Assembly (NCBI GenBank): GCA_002696485.1
Contig: NZTP01000069.1
Location: 1-52,807 of the forward strand
Reading direction: 5' to 3'
Source: Altibacter sp.
GTDB taxonomy: Bacteria; Bacteroidota; Bacteroidia; Flavobacteriales; Flavobacteriaceae
DNA length: 52,807 nucleotides
The notes beneath the pieces were generated by a model. That model had not been told where the DNA came from. It worked only from the letters and a program-made list of their open reading frames with translations, and made no database searches. Positions within the stretch are counted from its first letter, which is position 1, and each line of letters begins with the position of its first letter. Shown in pieces: positions 23,867 to 33,605 of the stretch. The position numbers were made by a program, and so were the translations under genes.

Positions 23867-25420
23867 TTAAAAGTCAAGGTTAAATGTTGTGCCTTCTGCC
23901 CACCACACTTTTTCACCTACTGAGGCTTTTTGCACTGCATCCGGATTGTTGTTGTTATTCACGTAAATTGCAGGATACAACATGCTATTTGTAAATGTCC
24001 CGGGATTAGGAACTACCGAAGGAGCGAGATCTGAGGGATAGCTCGTTCTGCGGAAGTTATTATAGATCTCTATCCCATTGCCCCAGGCAGATTTGTAATA
24101 TTCGGTAATGATCACATCCAATTTAGCTTCATTTCCTGAAGCAGCATTGAAACGAGCAATAGCATCACTTACATAAGCGTCAACATCAGCCTGTGTAGGT
24201 TCAGGTGCTCCCGATGGAATCGCAAAAGATTGAAAATTCATTACTTTACTAATAGAGGCGCGAATACCATTTTCCATTGCAGTTAAAGCCGCTCCGCTAT
24301 TGTTGTTGAGCATTAATTGTGCTTCGGCAATAAGGAATTGGGTAAAGGCATTGGTCATGATAATAGAGGAGCCTGCGCCTGCCGCACCTTGACCGGCATT
24401 TGTTGCACCTGTTGACCCATCATTATACTTACCCCCAACCGGATACAGACCGTGAACTGTGATAAGCGGAAAGTCTGCAGCAACATTGGGTCCGGCATCG
24501 CCGTGTTCCCGAGCAAATATTTCACCATTTTGCAGGTAGAAATAATAATTGAAGCGTGGATCACCTTGCATTCTTCGAATAAATGGCGCAGCCATATAGA
24601 TTCCGGCGCCACCTACATATTGACTTTGGAACAATGGATGTCGACTCTCGGGTTCATCAGCCGTGTCGGAATAATTGAACTGAAAGTCTTGGTTGTTCTG
24701 AGAAATAAAATTTCCTCCTCCAATCACTTGATTGGCTTGACTTGCTGCATTTGAATTGTTAAGCCTAGATGATACTGCCAATTTAAGTAAGAGTGAATTT
24801 GCAAGACGTTTCCAATTGTCCATATTTCCGCCATAGAATATATCGGAAGGCAAATCTACACTTCCCCCTGCATCTATACGTTGGATAGAATTTAAAAGGA
24901 GCTCTCTGGCATCGGCATAAATAGCACTACCTTCGTCCCGTCCCGGATTAAAGTTGTCACTTCCTTGTAAGGCTTCAGAATAGGGGACATCTCCAAAAGT
25001 GTCTACCAATGTAACAATTACATAGGCTTCCATGATCTGGGTGGCGGCTATGATATTATTTCCGTTGATATCTTCAGTTTCCAGTGCAAACGCCAATTCT
25101 TTTAATTGTTTCGTTTCAATTAGACAGTTGGCATATGCATTGATCCAAACACCATTAAAAGAATCAGAGTCAAATTGACTTGCATAGAAGGGAGAGTTTC
25201 GCATCAATTCCATTCGGGTCACCGTAGCAACGTTAAACTGCAGTCCTTGAAAGAAACTGTTAAATCCTAGCTGACTGGCATTGAATAAAAACTCAATATT
25301 TGCTTCATCTGCTCCAAGGTTACTTGGGTCTTCGGTAAGATTCGTATCAATGGTTTCGCATGATACTGTGAGAAACATCAGCAGTAATGCGATAAATTTT
25401 ATGTGAATATATTTTTTCAT
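23867..25420 (-). CDS. SusD/RagB-like outer-membrane lipoprotein (SusD-like_2 type)
   Basis: A 517-residue surface lipoprotein that forms the lid of a SusC transporter and captures nutrients. The signal peptide ends LLMFLTVSC and the mature protein starts CETIDTNLTEDPSNLGADEA. The early helices (FFQGLQFNVATVTRMELMRN, IETKQLKELAFALETEDING) and VTLVDTFGDVPYSEALQGSD fit the SusD-like_2 group, which differs from classical SusD. It starts 10 bp after the SusC gene. The substrate is unknown; no degradative enzyme is encoded nearby. Confidence 0.92.
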   Translation of the reverse strand: MKKYIHIKFIALLLMFLTVSCETIDTNLTEDPSNLGADEANIEFLFNASQLGFNSFFQGLQFNVATVTRMELMRNSPFYASQFDSDSFNGVWINAYANCLIETKQLKELAFALETEDINGNNIIAATQIMEAYVIVTLVDTFGDVPYSEALQGSDNFNPGRDEGSAIYADARELLLNSIQRIDAGGSVDLPSDIFYGGNMDNWKRLANSLLLKLAVSSRLNNSNAASQANQVIGGGNFISQNNQDFQFNYSDTADEPESRHPLFQSQYVGGAGIYMAAPFIRRMQGDPRFNYYFYLQNGEIFAREHGDAGPNVAADFPLITVHGLYPVGGKYNDGSTGATNAGQGAAGAGSSIIMTNAFTQFLIAEAQLMLNNNSGAALTAMENGIRASISKVMNFQSFAIPSGAPEPTQADVDAYVSDAIARFNAASGNEAKLDVIITEYYKSAWGNGIEIYNNFRRTSYPSDLAPSVVPNPGTFTNSMLYPAIYVNNNNNPDAVQKASVGEKVWWAEGTTFNLDF

Positions 25421-25430
25421 AATATGTTTT

Positions 25431-28400
25431 TTAGAATGATGCTTTTATACTAAGACCAATTCTTCGCGATGAAGGGCTGGTTCCACCTTCGATACCGGCG
25501 CCGTTGCTATTCACTCCTGTACCAATAGAGTTGGTGTCTAAATTAATGCCGTCCGGTGCGTTTAATGCTTTGTAATATAAGTTCTCACCTACTACTGCAA
25601 TGGAAAAATAGCCGAAAGGTGTTTGATCTAAGACCTTATCCGTAAAACGATAAGTGAGGGCTACTTCTTGAATTCTAATAGTGGTACCATCGAAAATCCC
25701 AAATTGATCCGGCCCGTTGTTGTATTCGTTGAAAAGTGCATCTCCAGCACTTATCACTACCTCGTTCGGTTCTCCGGTTGTTGTATTAATTCCCGGGAGG
25801 ACATATCCTACATTTTGAAGTCCGTCGCCGTCTGTTGTTAGCCCTCGTCCCAATAGAGATCGAGCAGTAGAGGAGTAGATATCACCTCCCTGTCTGTATT
25901 GTACGTTTGCAGTAAGCGAAAGGTTTTTATACCGCACTGCAGTAAACATAGAGGCAATCCAATCTGGGTTCGGGTCACCAATAATGGCGATATCATCAGC
26001 AATCTCGTACTGACGACCGTTTGTAAGATAGTTACCATTTTCATCGGTAGCAATAACCTCTCCTAAGATAATGTTTACAGGCTGTCCTTCTACTAAATAG
26101 TTTCCTAGTGTTCCGAAAACTGCGACAGGAAAACGATCCTCTTCCAGTTTCGTCACTTCTGAATCGTTCTTTGTAAAGTTACCACCAATGTCGAATGAAA
26201 AATCATTTGTTTTAATGGCAGTTATATTTAACTCAAGTTCTATTCCATCCACTTGAAATTCATTCACATTTTGGGGAGAAGAAATAAATCCGGTAGAAGG
26301 ATCCAGATTTCTAGTGAAAATAAGGTCACTTGTCACTCTCTTGAAATAGCTGGCATCGAAGGAGATACGATTCTTCCAGAATTTTGATTCAAACCCGAAC
26401 TCGTACTCTTCGATTAAGGCAGGCCCTAATTCTTTATTAGCCAATGTATTACTAATTGCATCTGTGTTGATAATATCTCCATTAGCGGTTACAAAAGAGC
26501 TAGAATTAGAATCGATTGTTTGAATGGTTGGATAGGGTATGAATAACCCAAATAAACTGGTCCCCGGTACGTTGAAATCGGCAGACGTTCCATAATTGGC
26601 GCGTATTTTGAAATAATTAAGCGCATCGCCTTTTAGTCCTTTAAAGGCTTGTGTGGGAATAAACGAAAGTCCTACGCCCGGATAGAACTGTGAATTGTTC
26701 TCAAAATTGGAGGTCCAATCGTTTCGGGCACTGGCGGTCAAGAACAAGTAATTATTATAATCAAATGTTGCTTGTGCCAAAATTCCCGGCCTATTTAGTG
26801 CGTATCTGCCCGATATTGCAGATTGCTCTTCAAAAAAATCATGCTCTAAAGCATCAAATACAGTTTGTCCCGTACTATTTGTAGCCTCGAATGTTTCTTC
26901 GGTTCTGCTGATATCCACACCGACATTTGCACTAATTCCGAATTGATCTTTGGCAAATCGATCTTCCATATTTAATAAGAAAGCATGTGTAAAAAGTGTT
27001 TGTCGACGCGCACTGGTTGTTAGAGCACCTGTAGTGTTTGCGGCATCTGTACTTCCTCTATTAATATAGATCTTTCGTTGTTCAATGCCAACATCTGTTC
27101 CAAAACGATAGGTGGCCGACAGCCATTCTGTTAAGTTAACACTGGCTGATACTTGACCGTAAATACGATTTACATCTTCTTCCACACCGGAGTTGTTAAC
27201 GTACCAATACGGGTTGGAAGCACCAGAGTCGTTTTGAAAATTAATTTCTTGTCCGGTAAGCGGGTGTTGTGAAGGCCATCCCGCAAGATCTATACTTCTT
27301 GGAGTATTTAATAAACCGGTAAAAATCGGCCCGGTAAAGGGGGAAGTAAAATCAACACGTGAGTAATTTAGGGTTGACGAAACATTTATTTTATTTGCCA
27401 AGTTCCCGTTACCGCCAACAGATAATGTGTTTCTGCGCAAGGTATTGCCGGGCAAGAATCCTTGATCGTCTAAGTTACCAACAGATAGATTATAGCCAAA
27501 ATTTTCGGAACCTCCGTTTACACTAGCGTTTATATTTTTAACAATTCCTGTTCTAAAGAAATTCTCTTGAGATTTATAGTTCTTGTAATCTACTCTGGAA
27601 TCCACTTGGTCCGGAAACCCATCGTTAAAAATAGGACTATTAAGAGAATAGGGGTGTGAGATTTGTCCTTGGGCATCCACGTTTCCGTAGTCCCATCTAC
27701 CAAAGGTAGCGCCCCAGTTTCCGAAGAAATTGTAATAGGCGTCATAATATCCTTGTCCGCGCTCGTCGGTAAAATCGGGTAGGGAGGCGATCTCATTATA
27801 AAATGTAGAGACGGTAAGGGTAACTTCGGTTTGTTTATTTCTATTACCCCCTGAACTACCGGCTTTTGTTGTAATAACGATCACACCATTTTTACCATCC
27901 GCACCATAAAGCGTAGTTGCACTTAAGCCTTTTAAAACGTTTACGGTCTCAATACTATTTGGATCAATATCCAAAGAACGACTCGTTCCGGAGAACCCGG
28001 TTCCGTTTGTGTTTGAATTGAAGCGAACACCATCTACCACATAAAGCGGTTGATTATTACCGGTTGAGGTAAGTCCGCGAATGGTGATGCTAGAACCTGC
28101 ACCCGAGAGACCACTGGCATTAATGATATTAACACCTGCAGCTTTTCCTTGAAGAATTTTGGTGATATCACCAGTAGCACGTTGTTCTATGTCTTCTGAT
28201 GAAATAGATGTAACGGCGTAACCAAGTGCCTTTTTCTCTTTTTTAATTCCCAAAGCTGTTACAACCACTTCGTCCAATTCTGAAGCACTTTCATTCAAAG
28301 TTACGTTGATAGTGCTTCTAGCCGGCGTGATCTCAATCTCTTGAGCGGTAAAACCGACGTAGGAGAACACCAATACATCACCGTTGTCGGCAACAATCGA

Positions 28401-28583
28401 ATAATTTCCGTCAAAATCGGTTTGTGCTCCGGTAGTGGTACCTTTTAATATAATGTTTACTCCGGGTAAAGGTAGCCCCGAATTGTCGCTGACAGTACCT
28501 GTAATTGTTCTTTCTTGTGCAAGAGAAGTGAACGAAATACTAAGAAACGTCAAACAAAAGATCCAGAATAGTTTTGTTTTCAT
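25431..28583 (-). CDS. SusC/RagA family TonB-dependent transporter (third pair)
   Basis: A 1050-residue outer-membrane transporter. Order of parts: signal peptide (LFWIFCLTFLSISFTSLAQ), a carboxypeptidase-regulatory-like domain (TITGTVSDNSGLPLPGVNII, DGNYSIVADNGDVLVFSYVG), the SusC signature (LDEVVVTALGIKKEKKALGY), the plug (ILQGKAAGVNIINASG and PLYVVDGVRF), and a large beta-barrel ending GLSIKASF with terminal Phe. There is no STN domain, so it does not signal to an anti-sigma factor directly. It works with the SusD-like protein encoded 10 bp downstream. It has its own promoter 24-55 bp upstream. Confidence 0.95.
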   Translation of the reverse strand: MKTKLFWIFCLTFLSISFTSLAQERTITGTVSDNSGLPLPGVNIILKGTTTGAQTDFDGNYSIVADNGDVLVFSYVGFTAQEIEITPARSTINVTLNESASELDEVVVTALGIKKEKKALGYAVTSISSEDIEQRATGDITKILQGKAAGVNIINASGLSGAGSSITIRGLTSTGNNQPLYVVDGVRFNSNTNGTGFSGTSRSLDIDPNSIETVNVLKGLSATTLYGADGKNGVIVITTKAGSSGGNRNKQTEVTLTVSTFYNEIASLPDFTDERGQGYYDAYYNFFGNWGATFGRWDYGNVDAQGQISHPYSLNSPIFNDGFPDQVDSRVDYKNYKSQENFFRTGIVKNINASVNGGSENFGYNLSVGNLDDQGFLPGNTLRRNTLSVGGNGNLANKINVSSTLNYSRVDFTSPFTGPIFTGLLNTPRSIDLAGWPSQHPLTGQEINFQNDSGASNPYWYVNNSGVEEDVNRIYGQVSASVNLTEWLSATYRFGTDVGIEQRKIYINRGSTDAANTTGALTTSARRQTLFTHAFLLNMEDRFAKDQFGISANVGVDISRTEETFEATNSTGQTVFDALEHDFFEEQSAISGRYALNRPGILAQATFDYNNYLFLTASARNDWTSNFENNSQFYPGVGLSFIPTQAFKGLKGDALNYFKIRANYGTSADFNVPGTSLFGLFIPYPTIQTIDSNSSSFVTANGDIINTDAISNTLANKELGPALIEEYEFGFESKFWKNRISFDASYFKRVTSDLIFTRNLDPSTGFISSPQNVNEFQVDGIELELNITAIKTNDFSFDIGGNFTKNDSEVTKLEEDRFPVAVFGTLGNYLVEGQPVNIILGEVIATDENGNYLTNGRQYEIADDIAIIGDPNPDWIASMFTAVRYKNLSLTANVQYRQGGDIYSSTARSLLGRGLTTDGDGLQNVGYVLPGINTTTGEPNEVVISAGDALFNEYNNGPDQFGIFDGTTIRIQEVALTYRFTDKVLDQTPFGYFSIAVVGENLYYKALNAPDGINLDTNSIGTGVNSNGAGIEGGTSPSSRRIGLSIKASF

Positions 28584-28606
28584 ATTCGCTGTTTTAGAAT
28601 GTAGTA

Positions 28607-28638
28607 CAAATGTGGCGATTCTATGAATCTAATACAAA
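28607..28638 (-). promoter_or_regulatory. Promoter of the third SusC/SusD operon
   Basis: On the minus strand TTTG (28635-28638) is followed after 20 bp by CACATTTG (28607-28614). This fits the Bacteroidota TTTG / TAnnTTTG pattern with one mismatch in the -7 box (C for T). Spacing equals that of the other two SusC promoters in the window. Confidence 0.65.
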
Positions 28639-28760
28639 AAAAATGTTAAGAAAATTAACAAGATATATAATATTAACACAAAAACATATAGCTTTGATAA
28701 AATGAAAAACTGGGTTTTCGATTTATAATCTAAGTAGGTAAGAAAAAATCGAAACGTTTA

Positions 28761-28794
28761 AAAACAAAAAAGCCACTACATCGTAGTGGCTTTT
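28761..28794 (-). terminator. Intrinsic terminator of the second SusC/SusD operon
   Basis: GCCACTAC and GTAGTGGC pair with flanking A/T to a 12-bp stem (28768-28779 with 28783-28794) and a 3-nt loop. On the minus strand it is followed by TTTTTTGTTTT. It begins 17 bp after the stop of the SusD-like gene. Confidence 0.85.
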
Positions 28795-28811
28795 CTTTTT
28801 TTTCCAATTTT

Positions 28812-30134
28812 CTATTGATTTACTGGTGTTGGTGTAAACAAAGTAGGAATTGGTTGTGGCGTATTTGGGTTCACATCCAATTCGGTTTGTGAATACAGAA
28901 AACGTTCAGGTAATTGACTACCTGTCTTTAATGGTACACCTAAAATATTATCTGTTCTCGTTAGGTCATGCCATGTTTGAGGAGAAGGGTAAAGTGTAAT
29001 GTACTTCTCTTCTAAGATATGTAGTAACAACGTACCTCCGGTTGCAGCCGAGGGAGGAAATCCACCACCATACTGAGCATCTAATGCAGCTCTTACGGAA
29101 TTTAGGGTGTTTTGTGCTAAAGTGTTGTTTCCACCTCTTTGAGCAGCTTCAGCAAGAATTAATTGTGTTTCATACCAAGAAATAATAGGTAAAGACGCAT
29201 CTTGAGCCATTAACTGACCTTCAGTAGTTCCAAAGTTACCATTGTCTCTGTAATAGAATGCATATCTCGCAGCTTCTCCCGGAGTAGCTAATAACCTATT
29301 AGCCGAACCACTAGGATCGATAAGCTCTTGTAAATAACTACCTACCGGAGTAGTGTTAGCGGGTCTAGCAAGAACTGTAAAATTATACCAAAAATTTTGA
29401 GCTCCAGTAGCACTTGTATGTAATGAGAAGAAATCTCCACCTACATTAGAAATACCGGCTTGGGCTTCTGAAAGGGCCATGGGATAATTTTTGGAAATCA
29501 TATAATATCGGGCCTTAAAGGAGTGTGCGATTTGTCCTAAGGTAGAAGTACTTCTAGTAGAGCCATTTTCGTCACTAATATACAAAGTAGAACCCCCGGC
29601 AGCCGCGATAGCATCATCCAATAAAGTTTGAACATGAGCCAATACACTCGCTTGAGCATCATATACAGGAAAATCAATCCCTGCTACTGAAGCTTCAGAA
29701 TCCGGTACAGCACCAAAAGAAGTAGCCATTTCCCCTAAGAAATAAGCTTCAAGCATAGCGGCCGTTGCGAACGCATCATTGTCTTCTTCTTCTAATGCCT
29801 GCTCTTTAGCTAATCGTACTGTTTTTATACCTTCTACATAAATGTTGCTCCATAAAGCATCAAAGTCGGTAGGGGTAAAACGATATTGTTCATATCCAAT
29901 CCATTGTGCATCGGCACCGGTAATTGAATTAGACATGATTCCCGCGTATCGAGAAGCATCACTTTCTGCAAGATAGGTAGCAACCAGTTCTGCTTGCGAG
30001 ATTAGGTTTACGGTAGGTACAGAACCTACGGTATTTGGATCATCTTGATAATTTGTTTCTGTAACCAATTTCTCGCAAGAAAAAAGGAGCACCGAAATGG
30101 TTGTTAGAAGCAAAATTGATTTTATATTTTTCAT
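28812..30134 (-). CDS. SusD/RagB-like outer-membrane lipoprotein (second pair)
   Basis: A 440-residue surface lipoprotein. The signal peptide is SILLLTTISVLLFSC and the mature start is CEKLVTETNYQDDPNTVGSV. Helical segments LISQAELVATYLAESDASRY, IYVEGIKTVRLAKEQALEEE and AMLEAYFLGEMATSFGAVPD fit the SusD fold, with SWYETQLILAEAAQRGGNNT as the typical late TPR-like part. The C-terminal YITLYPSPQTWHDLTRTDNI is usual. It follows its SusC by 17 bp and is the last gene of the operon. The substrate is unknown. Confidence 0.92.
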   Translation of the reverse strand: MKNIKSILLLTTISVLLFSCEKLVTETNYQDDPNTVGSVPTVNLISQAELVATYLAESDASRYAGIMSNSITGADAQWIGYEQYRFTPTDFDALWSNIYVEGIKTVRLAKEQALEEEDNDAFATAAMLEAYFLGEMATSFGAVPDSEASVAGIDFPVYDAQASVLAHVQTLLDDAIAAAGGSTLYISDENGSTRSTSTLGQIAHSFKARYYMISKNYPMALSEAQAGISNVGGDFFSLHTSATGAQNFWYNFTVLARPANTTPVGSYLQELIDPSGSANRLLATPGEAARYAFYYRDNGNFGTTEGQLMAQDASLPIISWYETQLILAEAAQRGGNNTLAQNTLNSVRAALDAQYGGGFPPSAATGGTLLLHILEEKYITLYPSPQTWHDLTRTDNILGVPLKTGSQLPERFLYSQTELDVNPNTPQPIPTLFTPTPVNQ

Positions 30135-30151
30135 CTTTCTATTTTTTTAAA

Positions 30152-33100
30152 TTATAGTCCTAAACGTAGGGTGAATTGATAACTAGCCGTAGATGGGTTG
30201 GTGAAGTATTCCAAACCTCTTCCTTTAGAAGCACCAGTCAAGTTGTTATCAGGATCGAAACCTTCAACGTCAGACCAAGTTACTAAATTTCTTCCGGAAA
30301 TCGCTAAGCTAAGAGACTCTAAGCCTACGTGCTCGATCAAGCGGGTAGGGAACGAATAGGTAAGCGATACTTGACGTAATTTCACATAAGAAGCGTCTTC
30401 AACATAAAGTTCAGAAGAACCATTGAATCCACTTGCTGTTCCACCGTTATACCATGCTTGGTCTAATAGTACAGTTCCTGCTCCAAAATCATCCAAATTA
30501 CCACGTACCGTAAAACTACCGTCAGCATTTTGTTGGGCGTTTGGAAGATCGGCAATAGCGATCCCTTGGAAGTTAACAATGTTCGCCGCATCTGCCGCAG
30601 AAACTGTAACTTCGTTGGCAGTGATAGAGGTTACACCAAAGTGATTTAATACACCTAAGGTACCATTCCATACATCCATACCTTGTCTGAAATCGAATAG
30701 GGCAGCAAGTTCAAAACCTTTGTAAGCGATCTCGGTTCCAAGACCTCCAATCCAATCCGGGTTAGGATCTCCAAGAACTTCTTCACCTTCAGTAGAGATT
30801 ACAGGGAATCCAAAATCGTTCAATTCAAGATTACCGTTCTCATCTCTCAATAGAGGCTCTCCTGCAAATACCGCAAAAGGTTGACCATCATATACCGAAG
30901 AGGCAGATCCTGTGAATCCGTTCAGGGTTGTAAGCAATTCACCATTACCGTCAGGACTCATTACCAAGTTGTCATTCATACTGTAGTTGGCATTGATCTT
31001 CCATGAGAAATCTTCGGTTTGAATCAGCGTTGCACTCATGTCTAATTCAATACCCTTATTGGTAATTGTTGCCGCATTACTGTTCAAATTAGTAAAACCA
31101 GAGGATGGAGCAACTACAATGGGTAGTAACACATCTTCGGTCTTACGATCGTAATACGTACCGTTAAGTGAAAGTCTATTATTGAAGAATCGTAAATCTA
31201 CTCCTCCTTCAACCTCTTTTACTCGTTCAACTACTAAGTTCGGATTTCCTTGTGTGTTTTGCAATGAAGATACACTACCGTATTGGTCTCCCGCAATAGA
31301 GTCACCCCATGAAGATCCTACACCGCCCCCAACAAATCCACTACTCAAAGAGTAAGGTATTGGTGCAACTGCTACTTCACCGTAGGTTCCTCTCAACTTA
31401 CCAAAACTTAAGAAGTTATTCTCTCCAATGACTTCAGAGAATTTCCATCCTAATGAGACCGCAGGATAGTAAAAGTTTTGATCCGGTAACGTAGAAGATC
31501 TGTCCATACGTCCTGTTAAGTTGAAAAGCACTTGATTGAACAATTCTCCTTCGATCAATACATACGCACCAACTTGTTTAGAGTAATTAGTGTTGTTGAA
31601 AGCAGTGATATTTTCGGCAGCTGCATTTCCTACATCAATTAAGTCAGATAATGTAACGAAAGGGTTAACAAAATCTGTAGCACTTGCTGCAAATTGTTCC
31701 AATCTATTATCTTCATACGTAGTACCTAGGATCCAGTTAAAATTGAAATTATCTGAAATATCATGGTTAACACTTAAGAAAGCAGTTGCATAGTCTGAAG
31801 TAACAAAACGTTCGTCTTGAGCAAAATAACCTGCTCCGTTACCAATATTCGTAGCTGAGTTGAAAGGAAAGAATTCTCTTCTTCTGTCTCTATATGAATC
31901 TTTATTGTAACGTGCTGTTACAAATACATTGTCACTGAACTTGTATGTAAGTTCAGGCGACATAGTGATACGATCTACGCTAATAGTATTGGATTGTTCA
32001 TTTACAGTCCATAATGGGTTGTTGTATACTGGAATTGGTCCTAACGGGTTTCTATACCCTCTTTGGGCATTAATGATCGCATTACCTTGCGCATCAAAGG
32101 CAGTTCCTTTATAATCTCGGTTGTCGAAATCTGCAGGAGTTCTTAATAATCCGAGATATAGTCCATTAAGATTCGATCCGGTTTGAATTGCATCTGATTC
32201 AGTTTTAACGTACGCTGCAGAAACTCTACCGGAAAGCTTATCAGAAAAATTAGTAGTGTTATTAAAACGCATGGATCTTCTAACATAATTAGACCCATTT
32301 TTAATAATACCTTCTTGATTCCATTCGCTGGCACTAATATAGGTATTGCCGTTTTCTCCGGAATGTTGTAAGCTGAGGTCATTCTCGAACGTAAGTCCTG
32401 TACCAATTACCGCATCGAAATTAGATTCTAAAAAGGTTTCTCTAGACCTTTTTTCAATAATTGGATAATAGATAGTTCCGTCTAATGCTTCAAAACGTTG
32501 TAGGCTGCTTGTGTCTACTAAATCGGGTCCACCCGGACGACTTGCGATAAGATCACCCCATGCTCCATTGAAATTTGAAGCCATTCCATTAGTACCTTGA
32601 CCATATTTCTTTTGAAGGTCCCAACGCTCATTTACCTCATCTACATAAATACTTGATTTGTAGTTAAGATTCCATTTTCCGGCAGTTCCTCTACCAGATT
32701 TTGTTTTAATTACGATCACCCCGTTTGCTGCACCAGTACCGTAAATGGCAACTGCTGAAGCACCTTTTAGAACACTTACAGATTCGATGTCTTCTGCCGG
32801 GATATCGTTTAATCGCGATTGCTCGGATACTCCATCAACACCGGCTCCAAAATTAAAGTTGTTAATTAAAACCCCATCAATTACGTAGAGCGGTTCATCA
32901 TCACCTTGGATAGTGTTCGCTCCACGAATTTGGATAAATGCACCCGCACCCGGATCTCCACTACCTCTAACAACATTCACACCCGAAGTCTTACCGGCCA
33001 GACCAGTTGCAACCCCTATTTCACCCGATCTAGTGATAGTTTCAGATTGTACTGTTGTGGTCGATGTAAGGTCATCATCCTTTTTACGTGTTAAACCGAT

Positions 33101-33430
33101 CGCATTAATGATTACCTCGTTCAATACAGCTGCATCTTCCTGAAGGAGGACATCTATGCTATTGGAGGCGCCTGTAATTGGGCGTTCAACAGTAGTAAAA
33201 CCAACATAACTAAAAACCAATGTTTGACCTACACTCGCTTGAATCGAGTAGTTTCCGTCAAAATCGGTTTGAGTACCGCTGTTTGTACCTTTTACGACGA
33301 TGTTAACTCCAGGCAGGGGCAGACCAGTATTGTCGCTCACCGTACCGGAGATTGTTTTTTCTTGTGCGAACGTGAGTTGCACGACAAACGCCAATAATAG
33401 CGTTAAGATTCCACTAAACTTTGTTCTCAT
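30152..33430 (-). CDS. SusC/RagA family TonB-dependent transporter (second pair)
   Basis: A 1092-residue outer-membrane transporter. The ATG at 33430 gives MRTKFSGILTLLLAFVVQLT, a signal peptide almost identical to that of the first pair's SusC; an upstream in-frame start at 33487 lies within the promoter and is rejected. A regulatory-like beta domain (TISGTVSDNTGLPLPGVNIV, FSYVGFTTVERPI), the signature LNEVIINAIGLTRKKDDDLT, the plug (GLAGKTSGVNVVRGSG, PLYVIDGVLI) and the barrel ending YQFTLRLGL follow. No STN domain is seen. Beyond about residue 65 it diverges strongly from the first SusC. Confidence 0.95.
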   Translation of the reverse strand: MRTKFSGILTLLLAFVVQLTFAQEKTISGTVSDNTGLPLPGVNIVVKGTNSGTQTDFDGNYSIQASVGQTLVFSYVGFTTVERPITGASNSIDVLLQEDAAVLNEVIINAIGLTRKKDDDLTSTTTVQSETITRSGEIGVATGLAGKTSGVNVVRGSGDPGAGAFIQIRGANTIQGDDEPLYVIDGVLINNFNFGAGVDGVSEQSRLNDIPAEDIESVSVLKGASAVAIYGTGAANGVIVIKTKSGRGTAGKWNLNYKSSIYVDEVNERWDLQKKYGQGTNGMASNFNGAWGDLIASRPGGPDLVDTSSLQRFEALDGTIYYPIIEKRSRETFLESNFDAVIGTGLTFENDLSLQHSGENGNTYISASEWNQEGIIKNGSNYVRRSMRFNNTTNFSDKLSGRVSAAYVKTESDAIQTGSNLNGLYLGLLRTPADFDNRDYKGTAFDAQGNAIINAQRGYRNPLGPIPVYNNPLWTVNEQSNTISVDRITMSPELTYKFSDNVFVTARYNKDSYRDRRREFFPFNSATNIGNGAGYFAQDERFVTSDYATAFLSVNHDISDNFNFNWILGTTYEDNRLEQFAASATDFVNPFVTLSDLIDVGNAAAENITAFNNTNYSKQVGAYVLIEGELFNQVLFNLTGRMDRSSTLPDQNFYYPAVSLGWKFSEVIGENNFLSFGKLRGTYGEVAVAPIPYSLSSGFVGGGVGSSWGDSIAGDQYGSVSSLQNTQGNPNLVVERVKEVEGGVDLRFFNNRLSLNGTYYDRKTEDVLLPIVVAPSSGFTNLNSNAATITNKGIELDMSATLIQTEDFSWKINANYSMNDNLVMSPDGNGELLTTLNGFTGSASSVYDGQPFAVFAGEPLLRDENGNLELNDFGFPVISTEGEEVLGDPNPDWIGGLGTEIAYKGFELAALFDFRQGMDVWNGTLGVLNHFGVTSITANEVTVSAADAANIVNFQGIAIADLPNAQQNADGSFTVRGNLDDFGAGTVLLDQAWYNGGTASGFNGSSELYVEDASYVKLRQVSLTYSFPTRLIEHVGLESLSLAISGRNLVTWSDVEGFDPDNNLTGASKGRGLEYFTNPSTASYQFTLRLGL

Positions 33431-33458
33431 TTTATAATTTATTTGAATTAGCCAATGC

Positions 33459-33489
33459 CAAAAATCATAATAAAAAGTTAAATACACAA
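33459..33489 (-). promoter_or_regulatory. Promoter of the second SusC/SusD operon
   Basis: On the minus strand TTG (33487-33489) is followed after 20 bp by GATTTTTG (33459-33466), a one-mismatch -7 box. The same AAAAAGTTG context, spacing and leader recur before the first pair's SusC. Confidence 0.65.
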
Positions 33490-33549
33490 CTTTTTAAACC
33501 TAAATTTTAGTTTTTTAGTTTGCGTTAGGATAGAGAATTTAAGGACTCT

Positions 33550-33585
33550 AAAAGAAAAAGGCCATTACGAATAATGGCCTTTTTT
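33550..33585 (-). terminator. Intrinsic terminator of the first SusC/SusD operon
   Basis: GGCCATTA (33560-33567) and TAATGGCC (33572-33579) form an 8-bp stem closed by the tetraloop CGAA, extended by A/T pairs on both sides. On the minus strand it is followed by TTTTTCTTTT. It begins 20 bp after the SusD stop codon. Confidence 0.85.
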
Positions 33586-33605
33586 GGGATTGTTTGGACT
33601 AAGAA

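Larger units (their letters stand above)
28584..28811. other. Intergenic region between SusC/SusD pairs
   Basis: This 228-bp AT-rich gap holds the promoter of the downstream pair at one end and the terminator of the upstream pair at the other. The middle (about 28640-28760) shows no open frame or clear repeat. Confidence 0.6.
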